DNA of 64,000 nt from Neisseria sp. 83E34 (GCF_001308015.1 NZ_LGYH01000006.1:144519-208518); one strand, 5' to 3'. Shown: positions 53,673 to 63,863, counted from the first letter of the stretch. Translations and numbers: made by a program. Notes: generated from the sequence alone by a model not told the origin.

Positions 53673-54602
53673 TCAGCCCTCTTTGCCGTTTTCGGTTTGC
53701 GTTTGTGCCGTTTCTTCTTCACAGTTGCAGCCGCATTTGGGCGTAGCTGTGGGCGGATCGGTTTTGGTTTTGCCGTAGAACACGGCCGGGCGTTCGTCGT
53801 CGGTCAATACCGTTACGGCGCGTTTGTCTTCATCATCATGCAAATCGCTGCCGGCGAGTTGGAAGTGGCGCAACACACCGCCGAAGGCATGTTCGAGATT
53901 ATGCTGGTTGAATGTCGATTCGGTCGTACCCGCCGCCAGCACGGTGCGGTTGATCATCACCACCCGATCACAAAAATCGGGCACCACGCCCAGATTGTGT
54001 GTCGATACCAAAATCAGACGGCCTTCCGCACGCAGCTGCCCCAGAAGATCCATAATCATGTTTTCGGTTTTTACATCCACGCCTGTAAACGGTTCGTCCA
54101 GCAGAATCACCTTGCTGTCTTGCGCCAGCGCGCGGGCAAGGAAAACGCGTTTTTTCTGGCCGCCGGAAAGCTCGCCGATTTGCCGCCCGGCAAGATGGGC
54201 GATATCGACACGCTCCATGGCCGTCTGAACTTTCTCTTTGTCCGTTTTACCCGGGATACGCAAAAAGTTCATATAGCCGTAACGCCCCTGCATCACCACG
54301 TCGTAAACCGAAACGGGAAACTGCCAGTCAACTTCTTCGCTTTGCGGCACATAAGATACAAGATTGCTCTGCAACGCTTTTGCGATGGGCAGGCCGCACA
54401 GGCGGATATCGCCTTTGCGCGGCTTGAGCAAGCCCATCAGGCTTTTAAATAAAGTAGATTTGCCGCTGCCGTTCACGCCGACCAGCGCGCAGGTCATGCC
54501 TCCTTCCAAATCCAGCGAAAAGTCATGGATGGCAATGTGGCCGTTGTTGTAGCGGACGGTAACGTCGTCAACATGAATCGAAGCAGCGGTTTGGGGCATC
54601 AT
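53673..54602 (-). CDS. sitB: Metal ABC transporter ATP-binding protein (SitB/YfeB-like)
   Basis: 309-aa ATPase. Walker A is GVNGSGKST (about residue 38), the signature [12 protein letters not shown], Walker [13 protein letters not shown], and the switch His in STHNLG. It has an unusual C-terminal extension of about 35 residues with a CGCNC cluster and a Glu-rich end, suggesting metal binding or sensing (inference). Its first base overlaps the sitA stop. A GCCGTCTGAA core lies near 54218. Confidence 0.9.
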   Translation of the reverse strand: MMPQTAASIHVDDVTVRYNNGHIAIHDFSLDLEGGMTCALVGVNGSGKSTLFKSLMGLLKPRKGDIRLCGLPIAKALQSNLVSYVPQSEEVDWQFPVSVYDVVMQGRYGYMNFLRIPGKTDKEKVQTAMERVDIAHLAGRQIGELSGGQKKRVFLARALAQDSKVILLDEPFTGVDVKTENMIMDLLGQLRAEGRLILVSTHNLGVVPDFCDRVVMINRTVLAAGTTESTFNQHNLEHAFGGVLRHFQLAGSDLHDDEDKRAVTVLTDDERPAVFYGKTKTDPPTATPKCGCNCEEETAQTQTENGKEG

Positions 54603-55483
54603 TATTTTCCGAATCCTTTCACAATCGTGGAAACAGTGGTATTAAGCAAGTCGGTGTAAGTCGGCACCGGCCCGTTTTTGGCAGACAGCGAATCCACATA
54701 CAATACGCCGCCGTATTTGGCTCCGGTTTCCTTGGCCACCTGTTTCATCGGCTTGGGAGAAATGGTGCTTTCGCTGAACACCACCGGAATTTTGTTTTTG
54801 CGAACCACATCAATCACTTTGCGCACCTGTTGCGGCGTGCCTTGCTGTTCGGCATTAATCGGCCACAGATACACTTCTTTGAAACCGTAGTCTTTCGCCA
54901 GATAGCTGAACGCGCCTTCGCTGCTCACCAAGAAACGCTGGTTTTGCGGCACCTGCATCAGCTTGGCGCGCAAAGGTTTGTCGAGCTGTTTGATTTTGCT
55001 GCTGTATGCCGCTGCATTTTTGGCGTACACCGCCGCATTTTTCGGGTCGTGTTTCGCCAAAGCGTTTTTAATGTTTTCAATATAAACCAGCGCATTGCTG
55101 GTCGACATCCAAGCGTGTGGGTTAGGCATGCCTTTGTAAGGCCCTTCATGAATCGACATCGGCGTGATGCCTTTGGTTACCACCACCGCCGGTTTGTTTT
55201 TCACATTTTGGAAAAAGCGTTCAAACCAACGCTCCAGATTCATACCGTTCCACAGCACCAAATCGGCCGACTGCGCTTTGGCGATATCTTGCGGCGTGGG
55301 TTGATAGTCGTGAATTTCTGCTCCCGGCTTGGTAATCGATTCCACCGTTGCCGCATCGCCTGCCACATTCTGCGCGATATCTTGAATCACGGTAAACGTG
55401 GTTACTACTTTAAATTTCGCATAAGCGGGTGAAGCCGCAGCGGCGGCAAAAAGCACGCACACGGTTGTTAATAAACGGCGCAT
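54602..55483 (-). CDS. sitA: Metal-binding periplasmic protein (SitA/YfeA-like)
   Basis: 293-aa cluster A-I solute-binding protein with a Sec signal peptide (cleavage after AYA, about residue 22). The metal ligands expected from the PsaA/SitA fold are visible: His58 (GAEIHDYQP), His123 (NPHAW), Glu189 (SSEGAF) and Asp264 (YVDSLS). Two His plus Glu and Asp favour Mn2+ or Fe2+ over Zn2+. There is no His-rich loop, which also argues against ZnuA. It is the first gene of the operon. A Fur-type palindrome lies 90 bases upstream. Confidence 0.9.
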   Translation of the reverse strand: MRRLLTTVCVLFAAAAASPAYAKFKVVTTFTVIQDIAQNVAGDAATVESITKPGAEIHDYQPTPQDIAKAQSADLVLWNGMNLERWFERFFQNVKNKPAVVVTKGITPMSIHEGPYKGMPNPHAWMSTSNALVYIENIKNALAKHDPKNAAVYAKNAAAYSSKIKQLDKPLRAKLMQVPQNQRFLVSSEGAFSYLAKDYGFKEVYLWPINAEQQGTPQQVRKVIDVVRKNKIPVVFSESTISPKPMKQVAKETGAKYGGVLYVDSLSAKNGPVPTYTDLLNTTVSTIVKGFGK

Positions 55484-55572
55484 AAGTATTCTCCTGAATA
55501 ATGTAGTTTAAAAATGGGTGAGCAGCAGTTGCCTTCATTATTAAATTGCTGCGACGGGCATATTATCAATAA

Positions 55573-55587
55573 TGATAATTATTTTCA
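55573..55587. promoter_or_regulatory. Candidate Fur-type box upstream of sitA
   Basis: TGATAAT-T-ATTTTCA matches the Fur 7-1-7 heptad TGATAAT-N-ATTATCA at 13 of 14 positions. An overlapping ATTATCAA lies just to the left. A Zur or MntR site cannot be excluded. Confidence 0.55.
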
Positions 55588-55799
55588 ACAATGGCAAAGA
55601 ATTTAAGGTTAACCTGATCTGGGGCAATTACCCAAGTACGCGTTTTTTATTGGAAAATATTTTTGCTCCATCACCGCAGGCAACATCCCGACCATGCGCA
55701 CCGTTAAAATTTCACATGCTTAAATCGTTATTCTTTATGTAGAAAAACGGCAGACAGGGTTATAATCTTTTCATTTCGATATAAAAAAGGAACCTCGCC

Positions 55800-57095
55800 A
55801 TGCAGTTTTCAGCCTTCGGCCAAAAATTCACCCGCAACAGCGGCATCCTGCAATTGATGGACGATTTGGGCAAAGCGCTCAACAGCGACAAACCCGTCAA
55901 CATGCTTGGCGGCGGCAATCCTGCGCGTATCGGCGAAATTAACCGCATTTACAAGCAAGTGCTGCAAGAATTGGTTGATAATGAGGCTGCCGTAGAAAGC
56001 ATAGGCAACTATTCCACCCCGCAGGGCGATGCGGTGTTTATCGACACGCTGGTTGAATTTTTCAACCGCGAATACGGCTGGGGCATTACGGCGGACAACA
56101 TCGTGTTAACCAACGGTTCGCAAAACGCTTTTTTCTATCTGTTCAACCTTTTCGGCGGACGTTTCGACGAAAACGGCGGCAGCACAGATAAATCCATTCT
56201 GCTGCCGCTCGCACCCGAATACGTCGGTTATGCCGACGCGCATGTGGAAGGCAAACATTTCATCTCCGTTGCGCCGCATATCGAAGAAGTGGAGCACGAA
56301 GGCGAGAGCGGCTTCTACAAATACCGCGTCGATTTTGACGCACTGGAAAACCTGCCCGAACTGAAAGCCGGCAAAATCGGTGCCGTCTGCTGTTCGCGCC
56401 CCACCAATCCCACCGGCAACGTGCTCACCGACGACGAAATGGCGCGTCTCGACAAGCTGGCCCAAGCGCACGGCATTCCGCTGATCATCGACAACGCCTA
56501 CGGCATGCCTTTCCCCAACATCATTTACAGCAAAGCCACGCTGACTTGGCACGACAACATCATCCTCTGCTTCAGCCTGTCCAAAATCGGCCTGCCCGGC
56601 GTGCGCACCGGTATCATCGTTGCCAGCCCCGAAGTGGTAAAAGCCGTGACCGCCCTGAACGCGATTGTGAACCTCGCGCCCACGCGTTTCGGTGCCGCCG
56701 TTGCCACGCCGCTGCTGCGCGACGGCCGTCTGAAAACCTTGTCCGACACCGTTGTGCAGCCGTTTTACCGCAAGCAGGCCGCCCTTGCCGTATCGCTGTT
56801 GAAAAAAGAGCTGGCCGGCTATCCGATGAAAATCCACAAACCCGAAGGCGCGATTTTCCTGTGGTTGTGGTTTGAAGGGCTGCCGGTTTCCTCGCAAGAA
56901 CTCTACGAACGCCTGAAAGCCGCCGGCACGCTGATTATTCCGAGCGAACACTTCTTCGTCGGCTTAAACACCGAAAACTACCGCCACGCACACGAATGCA
57001 TCCGCATGAGCATCGCGCAAGACGAAGAAACATTGCGCAAAGGCATCGCTGCCATCGGCGAAACCGTGCGTGCGGTTTACGACGCAGCGGGCTGA
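55800..57095 (+). CDS. avtA: Valine-pyruvate aminotransferase AvtA
   Basis: 431-aa fold-type I PLP enzyme that transfers amino groups between valine or alanine and 2-oxo acids. The Schiff-base Lys is Lys262 in FSLSKIGLPGVRTG. Other PLP-site motifs are SRPTNPTGNVL and IIDNAYGMPFPNI. AAAGGAA lies 7 bases before the ATG. The gene is rich in GC and contains a CGGCCGTCTGAA word (56723-56734), so it probably shares the foreign origin of the adjacent sit operon. Confidence 0.94.
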   Translation: MQFSAFGQKFTRNSGILQLMDDLGKALNSDKPVNMLGGGNPARIGEINRIYKQVLQELVDNEAAVESIGNYSTPQGDAVFIDTLVEFFNREYGWGITADNIVLTNGSQNAFFYLFNLFGGRFDENGGSTDKSILLPLAPEYVGYADAHVEGKHFISVAPHIEEVEHEGESGFYKYRVDFDALENLPELKAGKIGAVCCSRPTNPTGNVLTDDEMARLDKLAQAHGIPLIIDNAYGMPFPNIIYSKATLTWHDNIILCFSLSKIGLPGVRTGIIVASPEVVKAVTALNAIVNLAPTRFGAAVATPLLRDGRLKTLSDTVVQPFYRKQAALAVSLLKKELAGYPMKIHKPEGAIFLWLWFEGLPVSSQELYERLKAAGTLIIPSEHFFVGLNTENYRHAHECIRMSIAQDEETLRKGIAAIGETVRAVYDAAG

Positions 57096-57143
57096 AAACA
57101 CTGTGCCTAAGATCTTTTCCTGTTTGCCGGCATAACTAAAAAT

Positions 57144-57176
57144 AAGGCTGTCTGAAAAATATCTTCAGACAGCCTT
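57144..57176 (+). terminator. Variant uptake-sequence hairpin after avtA
   Basis: Inverted AAGGCTGTCTGAA pair with a short loop and a T-run. It is the same variant word as the hairpin after fumarase (8311). Confidence 0.75.
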
Positions 57177-57259
57177 TTCTTTCTCTTCCTAATTTTCCAC
57201 TAACTCTTTGCTTTTAATATGCCTCTTATCCTGAATCAAATCCTGTTAGGGGAGTACCC

Positions 57260-57595
57260 ATGATTACCACACGCAAAATACTTAACGGTTTAGCCTTTTT
57301 TACAGTCTTGTCGGTTATCGCCGGCGCGTTTATTGCTGCTTTTTCTTTCGGCTTGCTCTCCCCCATTACAGGTAAAGAAGCAGCCGCCAATGCCGTGGCC
57401 CGTACCGGCGGTTATGCCAAAGAAGTGGAGTTTGAATACGATTACCACACCGGCGGCCATTATGAGGTGGAAGTGCTGGCCAACGGCCTGAAGCACGATG
57501 TGATTGTTGATGCGGATAACGGCAACGTGCTGGCAATCCATACCAAAGGCCACAAACACCGTTATCATGACGGGTCTGAATCATTCAAAATGTAA
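57260..57595 (+). CDS. PepSY-domain small membrane-anchored protein
   Basis: 111-aa protein with an N-terminal membrane helix or uncleaved signal (LNGLAFFTVLSVIAGAFIAAF), then one PepSY domain (AAANAVARTGGYAKEVEFEYD; HYEVEVLANGLKHDVIVDADNGNVL). The tail is His-rich (HTKGHKHRYHDGS), so it may bind metal. AGGGGAGTA lies upstream of the ATG. It is monocistronic. The PepSY domain is often linked to protease inhibition or metal reduction; no specific role is supported here. Confidence 0.83.
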   Translation: MITTRKILNGLAFFTVLSVIAGAFIAAFSFGLLSPITGKEAAANAVARTGGYAKEVEFEYDYHTGGHYEVEVLANGLKHDVIVDADNGNVLAIHTKGHKHRYHDGSESFKM

Positions 57596-57626
57596 TCCTG
57601 CTGTACAAACTCAGCAATTAAAATTT

Positions 57627-57686
57627 ATGCCTGTCTGAAAACAAAAAAGCAATCTATATCAGCGGTTTTTATTTTCAGACAGGCAT
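57627..57686. terminator. Inverted uptake pair with wide loop between PepSY and MOSC genes
   Basis: ATGCCTGTCTGAAAA and its reverse are separated by 30 bases, between convergent genes. Confidence 0.55.
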
Positions 57687-57697
57687 TCATAGCCGGT

Positions 57698-58474
57698 TCA
57701 CAACCAAGACAACACTTCAATCTCATCACCAATCCTAACAGTTCCTTCATTCAAAGCGACCAGATTCACGCCAAAGATGGCTTTTCGGCCTACAGCTAAA
57801 GTAGAAAGCGGCTCTTGAAACGGATCTTTCTTTCCGGTCTGCAAATCCACTGTTACCATCACGCAGCGCACACAAGGCTTGAAATTCTCGAATGTTACTT
57901 CGCCGATGCGTATGCGCTGCCAATGCTCTTCTTCATAAGCCTCCAGCCCGTCCACCACAAAATTGGCGCGAAAACGCTCAATTTCTACCGATTTTTCCAA
58001 GTCTCCATTCAGGCTTTGCAAAGATGCCGTATTCGCCAGTAAAAAAGGCGCACCGTCGGCAAATGATAACGGCGTTTGCGTATGCGCCAATATGCGGCGG
58101 CTTTCCTTACCCAACCAATAAATGCGGGCGTCCACACCCAATTTTTCACTCAACCAGGCATCGGTGGCATCGCTGCCGCAATATGCAGCAAAAGAATCAC
58201 GCCACACGGTGGCATCCGCCTGCCGGTTCATCTCATCAATATGTACGGTTCGGCTGCTGCCGTCAGGTGCGGTTAAGGTAACTGAATCATGCTCCGCCCA
58301 AACACGCCAAAGCAGCATTTGCGGGAATTTTCTTGCCGTAATCATGTTTCCTTGCGGCGAAGCAATCAGCCATTCCCTATCGTGCAGCAAACCTTTTGCC
58401 ATTACCTTGGATTCACTTAATGTATTCGCACCCATGGATTTAACCGGATAACGGTTCAGTTGGATCAGTTTCAT
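57698..58474 (-). CDS. MOSC-domain protein (YcbX-like)
   Basis: 258-aa protein with an N-terminal MOSC_N beta-barrel (MKLIQLNRYPVKSMGANTLS; HDREWLIAS) and a C-terminal MOSC domain with the conserved Cys in NFKPCVRCVM. MOSC proteins bind a molybdenum cofactor and reduce N-hydroxylated compounds. There is no ferredoxin domain, unlike E. coli YcbX, so an electron donor would be separate. It has a single reverse uptake sequence just upstream. Confidence 0.88.
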   Translation of the reverse strand: MKLIQLNRYPVKSMGANTLSESKVMAKGLLHDREWLIASPQGNMITARKFPQMLLWRVWAEHDSVTLTAPDGSSRTVHIDEMNRQADATVWRDSFAAYCGSDATDAWLSEKLGVDARIYWLGKESRRILAHTQTPLSFADGAPFLLANTASLQSLNGDLEKSVEIERFRANFVVDGLEAYEEEHWQRIRIGEVTFENFKPCVRCVMVTVDLQTGKKDPFQEPLSTLAVGRKAIFGVNLVALNEGTVRIGDEIEVLSWL

Positions 58475-58523
58475 TTTTTCAGACAGGCATTAATGTAAAA
58501 ACTAAATCATAACATAAGACTGC

Positions 58524-58557
58524 AAAAAGCCTGCCTGAATAATTCAGGCAGGCTTTT
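58524..58557 (-). terminator. Hairpin with AGCCTGCCTGAA arms after azurin
   Basis: AAAAGCCTGCCTGAA and its reverse with a four-base loop. The word differs by one base from the local uptake core (GCCTGTCTGAA) in both arms, so the change is compensated. Confidence 0.7.
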
Positions 58558-58633
58558 ATAATAAGCACTATTGCCAATAAACTTGACACATCAACACAAA
58601 TTGGCGCGCCTATTAAGCTCCTAGCTGTAAAAC

Positions 58634-59194
58634 TTAATCAACCAGTTTTACATCACCCTGCATTACAGAGAAATGCGCCGGGAAGGTGCAGAAAAATTTA
58701 TAGCTGCCGTTCGGATCAAGCTGGCTGGTTTTAAACGCCAAGCTGGCTTCCTGACCTCCGCCAATCATGTCGGTGTGGGCAATAATAGCAGGATTATCGG
58801 CTTTCAAATAACCGGAATCAGGGCCGGCTCCGCTACCTTCGTTAGCCACGGCAGAAGCGTCATCCGCTTTGGTAATCACAATGTTGTGACCCATGCTGGT
58901 AACCGGCATAGAGCCCGTATGTTTCAGAGTTACTTTAAATGTTTCGCATGATTTTTTCACGGAAATCTGGTTGGTGTTGTATTTCATCTGATCGCCGGTT
59001 TCTACCACAACGCTACACTCGGCGGGCACGCTGGCCGGATCAACTTTTTCTGCGGCAACCACCTCGGAAGCACCTTCGGCGGCCGGAGCCGAAGCGGCGG
59101 GCGCAGATACTTGCTCGGCAGGTTTGGCAGCCTCTTGAGAACATGCACTCAATGCCAAAGCTGCGGCAGAAATCAATGCTAAATAAGCTTTCAT
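58634..59194 (-). CDS. laz: Lipid-modified azurin (Laz)
   Basis: 186-aa cupredoxin electron carrier on the outer membrane. Lipobox LSAC with Cys18, then an Ala/Pro/Glu-rich linker of about 40 residues (PAEQVSAPAASAPAAEGASE) like the H.8 epitope region. The azurin domain has copper ligands His (SMGHNIVI), Cys and His in FFCTFPAHFSVMQG, and Met in the same loop. It is a probable electron donor in respiration and defence against peroxide in Neisseria. It has its own terminator and is convergent with nothing. Confidence 0.93.
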   Translation of the reverse strand: MKAYLALISAAALALSACSQEAAKPAEQVSAPAASAPAAEGASEVVAAEKVDPASVPAECSVVVETGDQMKYNTNQISVKKSCETFKVTLKHTGSMPVTSMGHNIVITKADDASAVANEGSGAGPDSGYLKADNPAIIAHTDMIGGGQEASLAFKTSQLDPNGSYKFFCTFPAHFSVMQGDVKLVD

Positions 59195-59318
59195 ATAACT
59201 TTCCTCACTCAGTTATTAGTAGAATAAAAAATGAATGTTTAACAAAAATCAAGTATGCAGACTTCACCTGCTTTTTACTTTGCTTTAAATCAAACTTTAT
59301 CAGTGGCAACAAATACAG

Positions 59319-59738
59319 CTATCGGCGTTTATTAACCAATTTACGCAAAGCCGCTGCCAAATCAGGATGATGCGCCACACGTTCGGCAGAATCATCAAAC
59401 GCATCAAGCGCATGTTCGCTCAAAGTCAGCATATTTTGTTTGACTGGTTTCTCAGGCTTCGGTGTAGCTTTAATCCGAACGCTTGTAATACGCCCATCTA
59501 CATGCTGCATCTGCGTCAACAAACCTGGCGCAATCATCCGTAAGCGGCTCAAAGCCATATTGTTCGCAGCCAGAATAATCAGGCAGCCTTCCGCATCAAT
59601 ACATGCTATTTGCGTATAACCGTGTAGATTAGGCGGCAAAAGCTTTTTTATTGCACGATCAAGCCGCTGCCATTGCTGCGCCTGAGCAAGCAAACTGGCC
59701 AGCCGGTTATCACGTTTGCCGAGTTGATCAAGATCCAT
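59319..59738 (-). CDS. dciA: DciA-like DUF721 protein
   Basis: 139-aa protein with the DUF721 (DciA) domain at the N-terminus (LLAQAQQWQRLDRAIKKLLPPNLHGYTQIACIDAEGCLIILAANN) and a basic, Lys/Pro-rich C-terminal region. DciA loads the DnaB helicase in bacteria lacking DnaC. It diverges from secA across 205 bases. Size and fold pattern fit; the family is divergent in sequence. Confidence 0.82.
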   Translation of the reverse strand: MDLDQLGKRDNRLASLLAQAQQWQRLDRAIKKLLPPNLHGYTQIACIDAEGCLIILAANNMALSRLRMIAPGLLTQMQHVDGRITSVRIKATPKPEKPVKQNMLTLSEHALDAFDDSAERVAHHPDLAAALRKLVNKRR

Positions 59739-59943
59739 GTTGGTTAAAATACTTGAAATTGTCTAAATCTAACGCCATTTCGCCAAGCATTGTAACTTTA
59801 ATGATATAGCGTGTGTTAAAATACTCCGTTATTGCCGAGGAGCCGCAAACGGTGCCTGCTCTTGCTTATAGATAAATAGAAAATGTAGACGCAGCCGCCG
59901 GTAACGGCCTTCTTCTTTTTGAAAGGCTCAGGAATTAACCATT
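59739..59943. other. Divergent dciA-secA spacer
   Basis: 205 bases that should hold the promoters of dciA and secA. It includes a small GC-rich inverted motif GCCG..CGGC near 59895. No uptake sequence, no coding frame and no SecM-like arrest peptide were seen. Confidence 0.5.
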
Positions 59944-62709
59944 ATGCTCACTAATTTAGCAAAAAAAGTATTTGGCAGCCGAAACGACCGCCTGTTAAAA
60001 CAATACCGTAAAACCGTTGCCAAAATCAATGCGCTCGAGCCGGAAATGCAAGCTCTTTCCGATGCCCAGCTTCAAGCCAAAACCCCGGAATTCAAAAAAC
60101 GCCTGTCTGAAGGCGCCACGCTTGACGATATTCTGATAGAAGCGTTTGCCGTTTGTCGCGAAGCCAGCCGACGCGTTTTAGGTATGCGCCATTTTGATGT
60201 GCAGCTGATCGGCGGCATGGTGTTGCATCATGGCAAAATTGCCGAAATGCGCACCGGTGAAGGCAAAACCCTGGTCGGCACTCTGCCTGTATATTTGAAT
60301 GCACTCTCTGGAAAAGGCGTACATGTAGTTACTGTTAACGACTATTTAGCCAGCCGCGACGCAGCCACCATGGAACCACTCTATAACTTCCTCGGCCTGA
60401 CAGTCGGCGTGATTGTAAGCAACCTAGAGCAATTTTACCGCCAAAGCGCTTATGGCGCCGACATCACATACGGCACCAATAACGAGTTCGGTTTTGACTA
60501 TCTGCGCGACAATATGGTTGTCGATCAATATGATAAAGTACAGCGCGAATTAAATTTCGCCGTTGTCGACGAAGTGGATTCCATTCTGATCGACGAAGCG
60601 CGTACACCCTTGATCATCTCCGGTCAAGCCGATGACAATGTTCAGCTTTACCAAATCATGAACCAAGTTCCACCCCTGCTTGATCGCCAGGAAACTGAAG
60701 AAGGCCCCGGCGATTACTGGGTTGATGAAAAAGCGCACACCGTTTTACTGAGCGAAAACGGCCATGAAAAAGCCGAACGTATTCTTAGCGAAATGGGCTT
60801 ATTGAAAGAGGGTGCATCGCTCTACTCACCTTCCAGCATTGTATTAATGCACCACTTAATGGCCGCTCTTCGTGCCCACAGCCTGTTTCATCTCGACCAA
60901 CATTATGTAATTAAAGACGGTGAAATTGTTATCGTAGACGAACACACCGGCCGCCTAATGGATGGCCGCCGCTGGTCTGACGGTCTACACCAGGCCGTTG
61001 AAGCCAAAGAAGGCGTGGAAATCAAACGCGAAAATCAAACCCTTGCCTCAATTACCTTCCAAAATTACTTCCGTCTTTACGAAAAACTCTCCGGCATGAC
61101 CGGCACGGCCGACACTGAAGCCTATGAGTTCCAAAGCATTTACGGTTTGGAAACGGTGATTATTCCAACCAACCGCCCCATCCAACGTAAAGATTACAAC
61201 GACCAGATTTTCCGCAGTATAGAAGAAAAATACGAAGCCGTAATGAAAGAAATCCAAGCCTGCCATGAAAAAGGCCAGCCTGTATTGGTGGGTACAACCA
61301 CCATCGAAAACTCCGAGCTGGTGTCACACCTGCTCAACCAAGTCGGTTTGCCGCATAATGTATTAAATGCCAAAGAACATCAACGAGAAGCCCTAATTGT
61401 TGCCCAAGCCGGCAAACCGGGCATGATTACCGTGGCCACAAATATGGCCGGCCGGGGTACGGATATCGTATTAGGAGGCAACGTCAAACACCAAAGTGAT
61501 GCCATCCGAGCCGACGAGCTGCTTTCCAACGAAGAGAAAGAAGCAAAAATCAAAGCGCTTGAAGAAAGTTGGGAGGCCGATAACCAACGCGTACTGGATG
61601 CCGGCGGTTTACATATTATCGGTACCGAACGCCACGAAAGCCGCCGTATCGACAACCAATTACGCGGACGTGCCGGCCGTCAGGGCGACCCTGGCTCCAG
61701 CCGTTTTTACCTATCGTTTGAAGATCCGTTGCTTCGTCTGTTTGCTCTAGACCGCGCCGCCGCCATCTTAAACCGACTCGCCCCCGAACGCGGCGTAGCC
61801 ATCGAACACGGTCTACTTACACGCCAGATTGAAGGTGCGCAGCGCAAAGTAGAAGGCCGAAACTTCGACATGCGCAAACAAATCCTCGAATACGACGACG
61901 TAGCCAACGAACAGCGCAAAGTGATTTACAACCAGCGTAATGAAATCCTAACCAGCAACGAGCTGAGCCAAATGGTTAAGGATATCCGCGAAGAAGTTAT
62001 CGAGGGCTTGGTTGACATGCACATGCCGCCTAATAGCATGGAAGAGCAATGGGATATCCCGGCGTTAGAGCACCAGCTTGCCACCGAATTTCGCGTACAT
62101 GCCGATATCAGGGGTTGGCTAAAATCTGATAACACACTGGAAAATGAAGACGTTAAAGAGCGCCTGATCAAGCAGATAGAAAAAGAATACGCCGAAAAAA
62201 CCGAAATGGTAGGCGAACAAAACATGCAAGGTTTCGAACGCAACGTATTGCTGCAAGTCATTGACAACCAATGGCGCGACCATCTTGCAGCCATGGATTA
62301 CCTCCGTCAAGGTATCCATCTGCGCGGCTATGCACAGAAAAATCCCAAACAGGAATACAAACGCGAAGCATTTAATATGTTCCAAAACTTGTGGAACACA
62401 ATCAAACAAAGCGTTGCTGCCCTATTGATTTCCGTACAAGTCGAGCAAAACGAAGATATTGTGGCTGAAACCGAACCACACGCACCGGAAATATCAGATA
62501 TCCACCAAATTCACGCCGATGCGCCGGAAATGCAAAGCATATTGAGCGAATCCAAATCCGATTTGATTAACGACGCCTTCAATCCAAATGATACAACCGA
62601 TTACAGCCCCGAAGCATTAGCTGCACGCGGTGTTATCGTTCACCGCAACGAACCCTGTCCTTGCGGTAGCGGCCTGAAATACAAGCAATGCCACGGCAAA
62701 TTGTCATAA
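59944..62709 (+). CDS. secA: Preprotein translocase ATPase SecA
   Basis: Motor ATPase that drives unfolded preproteins through SecYEG. The 921-aa protein has Walker A in MRTGEGKT (about residues 102-109), the [19 protein letters not shown] motif (about 208), the preprotein cross-linking domain, the second nucleotide-binding fold ([27 protein letters not shown]), and [19 protein letters not shown] of the helical scaffold. It ends with the Zn-binding tail [14 protein letters not shown], which binds SecB and lipids. An uptake core lies near 60104. It is full length. Confidence 0.97.
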   Translation: MLTNLAKKVFGSRNDRLLKQYRKTVAKINALEPEMQALSDAQLQAKTPEFKKRLSEGATLDDILIEAFAVCREASRRVLGMRHFDVQLIGGMVLHHGKIAEMRTGEGKTLVGTLPVYLNALSGKGVHVVTVNDYLASRDAATMEPLYNFLGLTVGVIVSNLEQFYRQSAYGADITYGTNNEFGFDYLRDNMVVDQYDKVQRELNFAVVDEVDSILIDEARTPLIISGQADDNVQLYQIMNQVPPLLDRQETEEGPGDYWVDEKAHTVLLSENGHEKAERILSEMGLLKEGASLYSPSSIVLMHHLMAALRAHSLFHLDQHYVIKDGEIVIVDEHTGRLMDGRRWSDGLHQAVEAKEGVEIKRENQTLASITFQNYFRLYEKLSGMTGTADTEAYEFQSIYGLETVIIPTNRPIQRKDYNDQIFRSIEEKYEAVMKEIQACHEKGQPVLVGTTTIENSELVSHLLNQVGLPHNVLNAKEHQREALIVAQAGKPGMITVATNMAGRGTDIVLGGNVKHQSDAIRADELLSNEEKEAKIKALEESWEADNQRVLDAGGLHIIGTERHESRRIDNQLRGRAGRQGDPGSSRFYLSFEDPLLRLFALDRAAAILNRLAPERGVAIEHGLLTRQIEGAQRKVEGRNFDMRKQILEYDDVANEQRKVIYNQRNEILTSNELSQMVKDIREEVIEGLVDMHMPPNSMEEQWDIPALEHQLATEFRVHADIRGWLKSDNTLENEDVKERLIKQIEKEYAEKTEMVGEQNMQGFERNVLLQVIDNQWRDHLAAMDYLRQGIHLRGYAQKNPKQEYKREAFNMFQNLWNTIKQSVAALLISVQVEQNEDIVAETEPHAPEISDIHQIHADAPEMQSILSESKSDLINDAFNPNDTTDYSPEALAARGVIVHRNEPCPCGSGLKYKQCHGKLS

Positions 62710-62732
62710 CATTAGGTTTAGACTGAATCTTG

Positions 62733-62767
62733 AAATGCCTGTCTGAAAACCATTCAGACAGGCATTT
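62733..62767 (+). terminator. Uptake-sequence hairpin after secA
   Basis: Inverted ATGCCTGTCTGAA pair with A/T arms and a short loop, 24 bases after the stop. Confidence 0.75.
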
Positions 62768-62912
62768 GCATAACTTCCCCTCATACTCGAGCTTACTCCG
62801 AGTATCTCCCAATGTTACTGAAGCTCAAGATATTTGGGTTAAGCTCGGGCATAGCGTGAGTAGCCTTTTTCAATTGGTTCGAGCTAAACACAACAAAGCC
62901 CCTTAAATTCGA

Positions 62913-63863
62913 ATTTCAAGTGCAACGCTCAGGTAGTAGTTGGAACAGGTTTTAAGAATAAACCACTTGGCGTTTCATAGCCAAGTGTTTTTCTTGGCCG
63001 ATGGCTCAGTTCATCTTGAACCCTACGTATCTGCCGATGGCGGATGTTGCGGAAATCGGTTTGCTTGGGGAAATATTGGCGAATAAGCCCGTTGGTATTT
63101 TCATTCAGTCCTTTCTTCCAAGAATGGTGGGGGCGGCAAAAATAGGTTTCCGCCTCCAATGCCCGGGCTATTTGGGTGTGTCGGTAGAATTCTTTGCCGC
63201 TGCCCACGGTAATGGTATGCACTCCTGCTTTATGCGCCTTGTCTTTTTTTACCGACGATAATGTCGGCTTCCCAATCGCCGATGCGGGATTTTTTGTCAA
63301 CGATTGCGGGCCGCTCTTCTATGCCGACGCGGTTAGGTACTTTTCCTCTGATCCATGTGCTGCCGTACTGTTTACAGTAGGGTTTGCCGGCATTTCTGAG
63401 ATGCCGCCATAGTGTGCCGCCGTTGTTTTTATCTTGGCGCAGATAGCGGTAAATGGTGCTGTGGTGGAGCTTGATGTGGTGGTGTTTGCGCAGATAGGCG
63501 CACACCTGCTCGGGGCAGAGCTTGCGGCGGATGAGGGTGTTGATGTGTTGAATCATCCGGGAATGGAGCTTATAGGGTTTTCGCCTACGTTGTTTGGTAA
63601 GCCGGCTTTGTTTCCGGGCTTTTTCAGCACTGTATTGCTTTGCCTGTGTACTGTGCCGCCTGATTTCGCGGCTGATGGTGCTTTTGTGGCGGTTAAGTTG
63701 TTTGGCGATTTCGGTGACGGTGTGGTGGCGGGATAGGTATTGGATGTGGTATCGTTCGCTTTGGGTCAGTTGTGTGTAGCTCATGGCAATCTTTCTTGTC
63801 AGGAAAGGCCGTATGCTACCGCATACTGGCCTTTTTCTGTTGCGGAAAGTTGCACTTCAAATC
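62913..63863 (-). mobile_element. Decayed IS1655 (IS30 family) copy
   Basis: The ends ATTTCAAGTGCAAC (62913-62926) and, inverted, ATTTGAAGTGCAAC (63850-63863) are terminal inverted repeats of 14 bases with one mismatch. They enclose a broken transposase gene that I recognise as IS1655, known from N. meningitidis. At 951 bp it is roughly 120 bp shorter than expected, matching an internal deletion. Confidence 0.75.
62929..63784 (-). pseudogene. IS1655 transposase, broken by deletion and frameshift
   Basis: IS30-family transposase in two frames. The N-terminal part (63230-63784) has the helix-turn-helix (EIAKQLNRHKSTISREIRRH) and the first catalytic Asp in IGDWEADIIVG, then shifts at an A-run and stops. 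The C-terminal part (to 62929) resumes at KAHKAGVHTIT, having lost roughly 40 residues. Where the family has DNGKEFY, this copy reads GSGKEFY, so the second catalytic Asp is gone. The third acidic residue (GLNENTNGLIRQ) remains. It is inactive on three counts. Confidence 0.82.

Noticed and set aside
53697..54452. 251-codon plus-strand frame over sitB
   Set aside because: Antisense shadow of the ABC ATPase gene.
56106..56951. 281-codon frame antisense to avtA
   Set aside because: Shadow of GC-rich avtA codons; no motif.
59739..59943. secA leader considered for a SecM-type arrest peptide
   Set aside because: No upstream frame with an arrest motif; the neighbouring gene diverges and is dciA-like.
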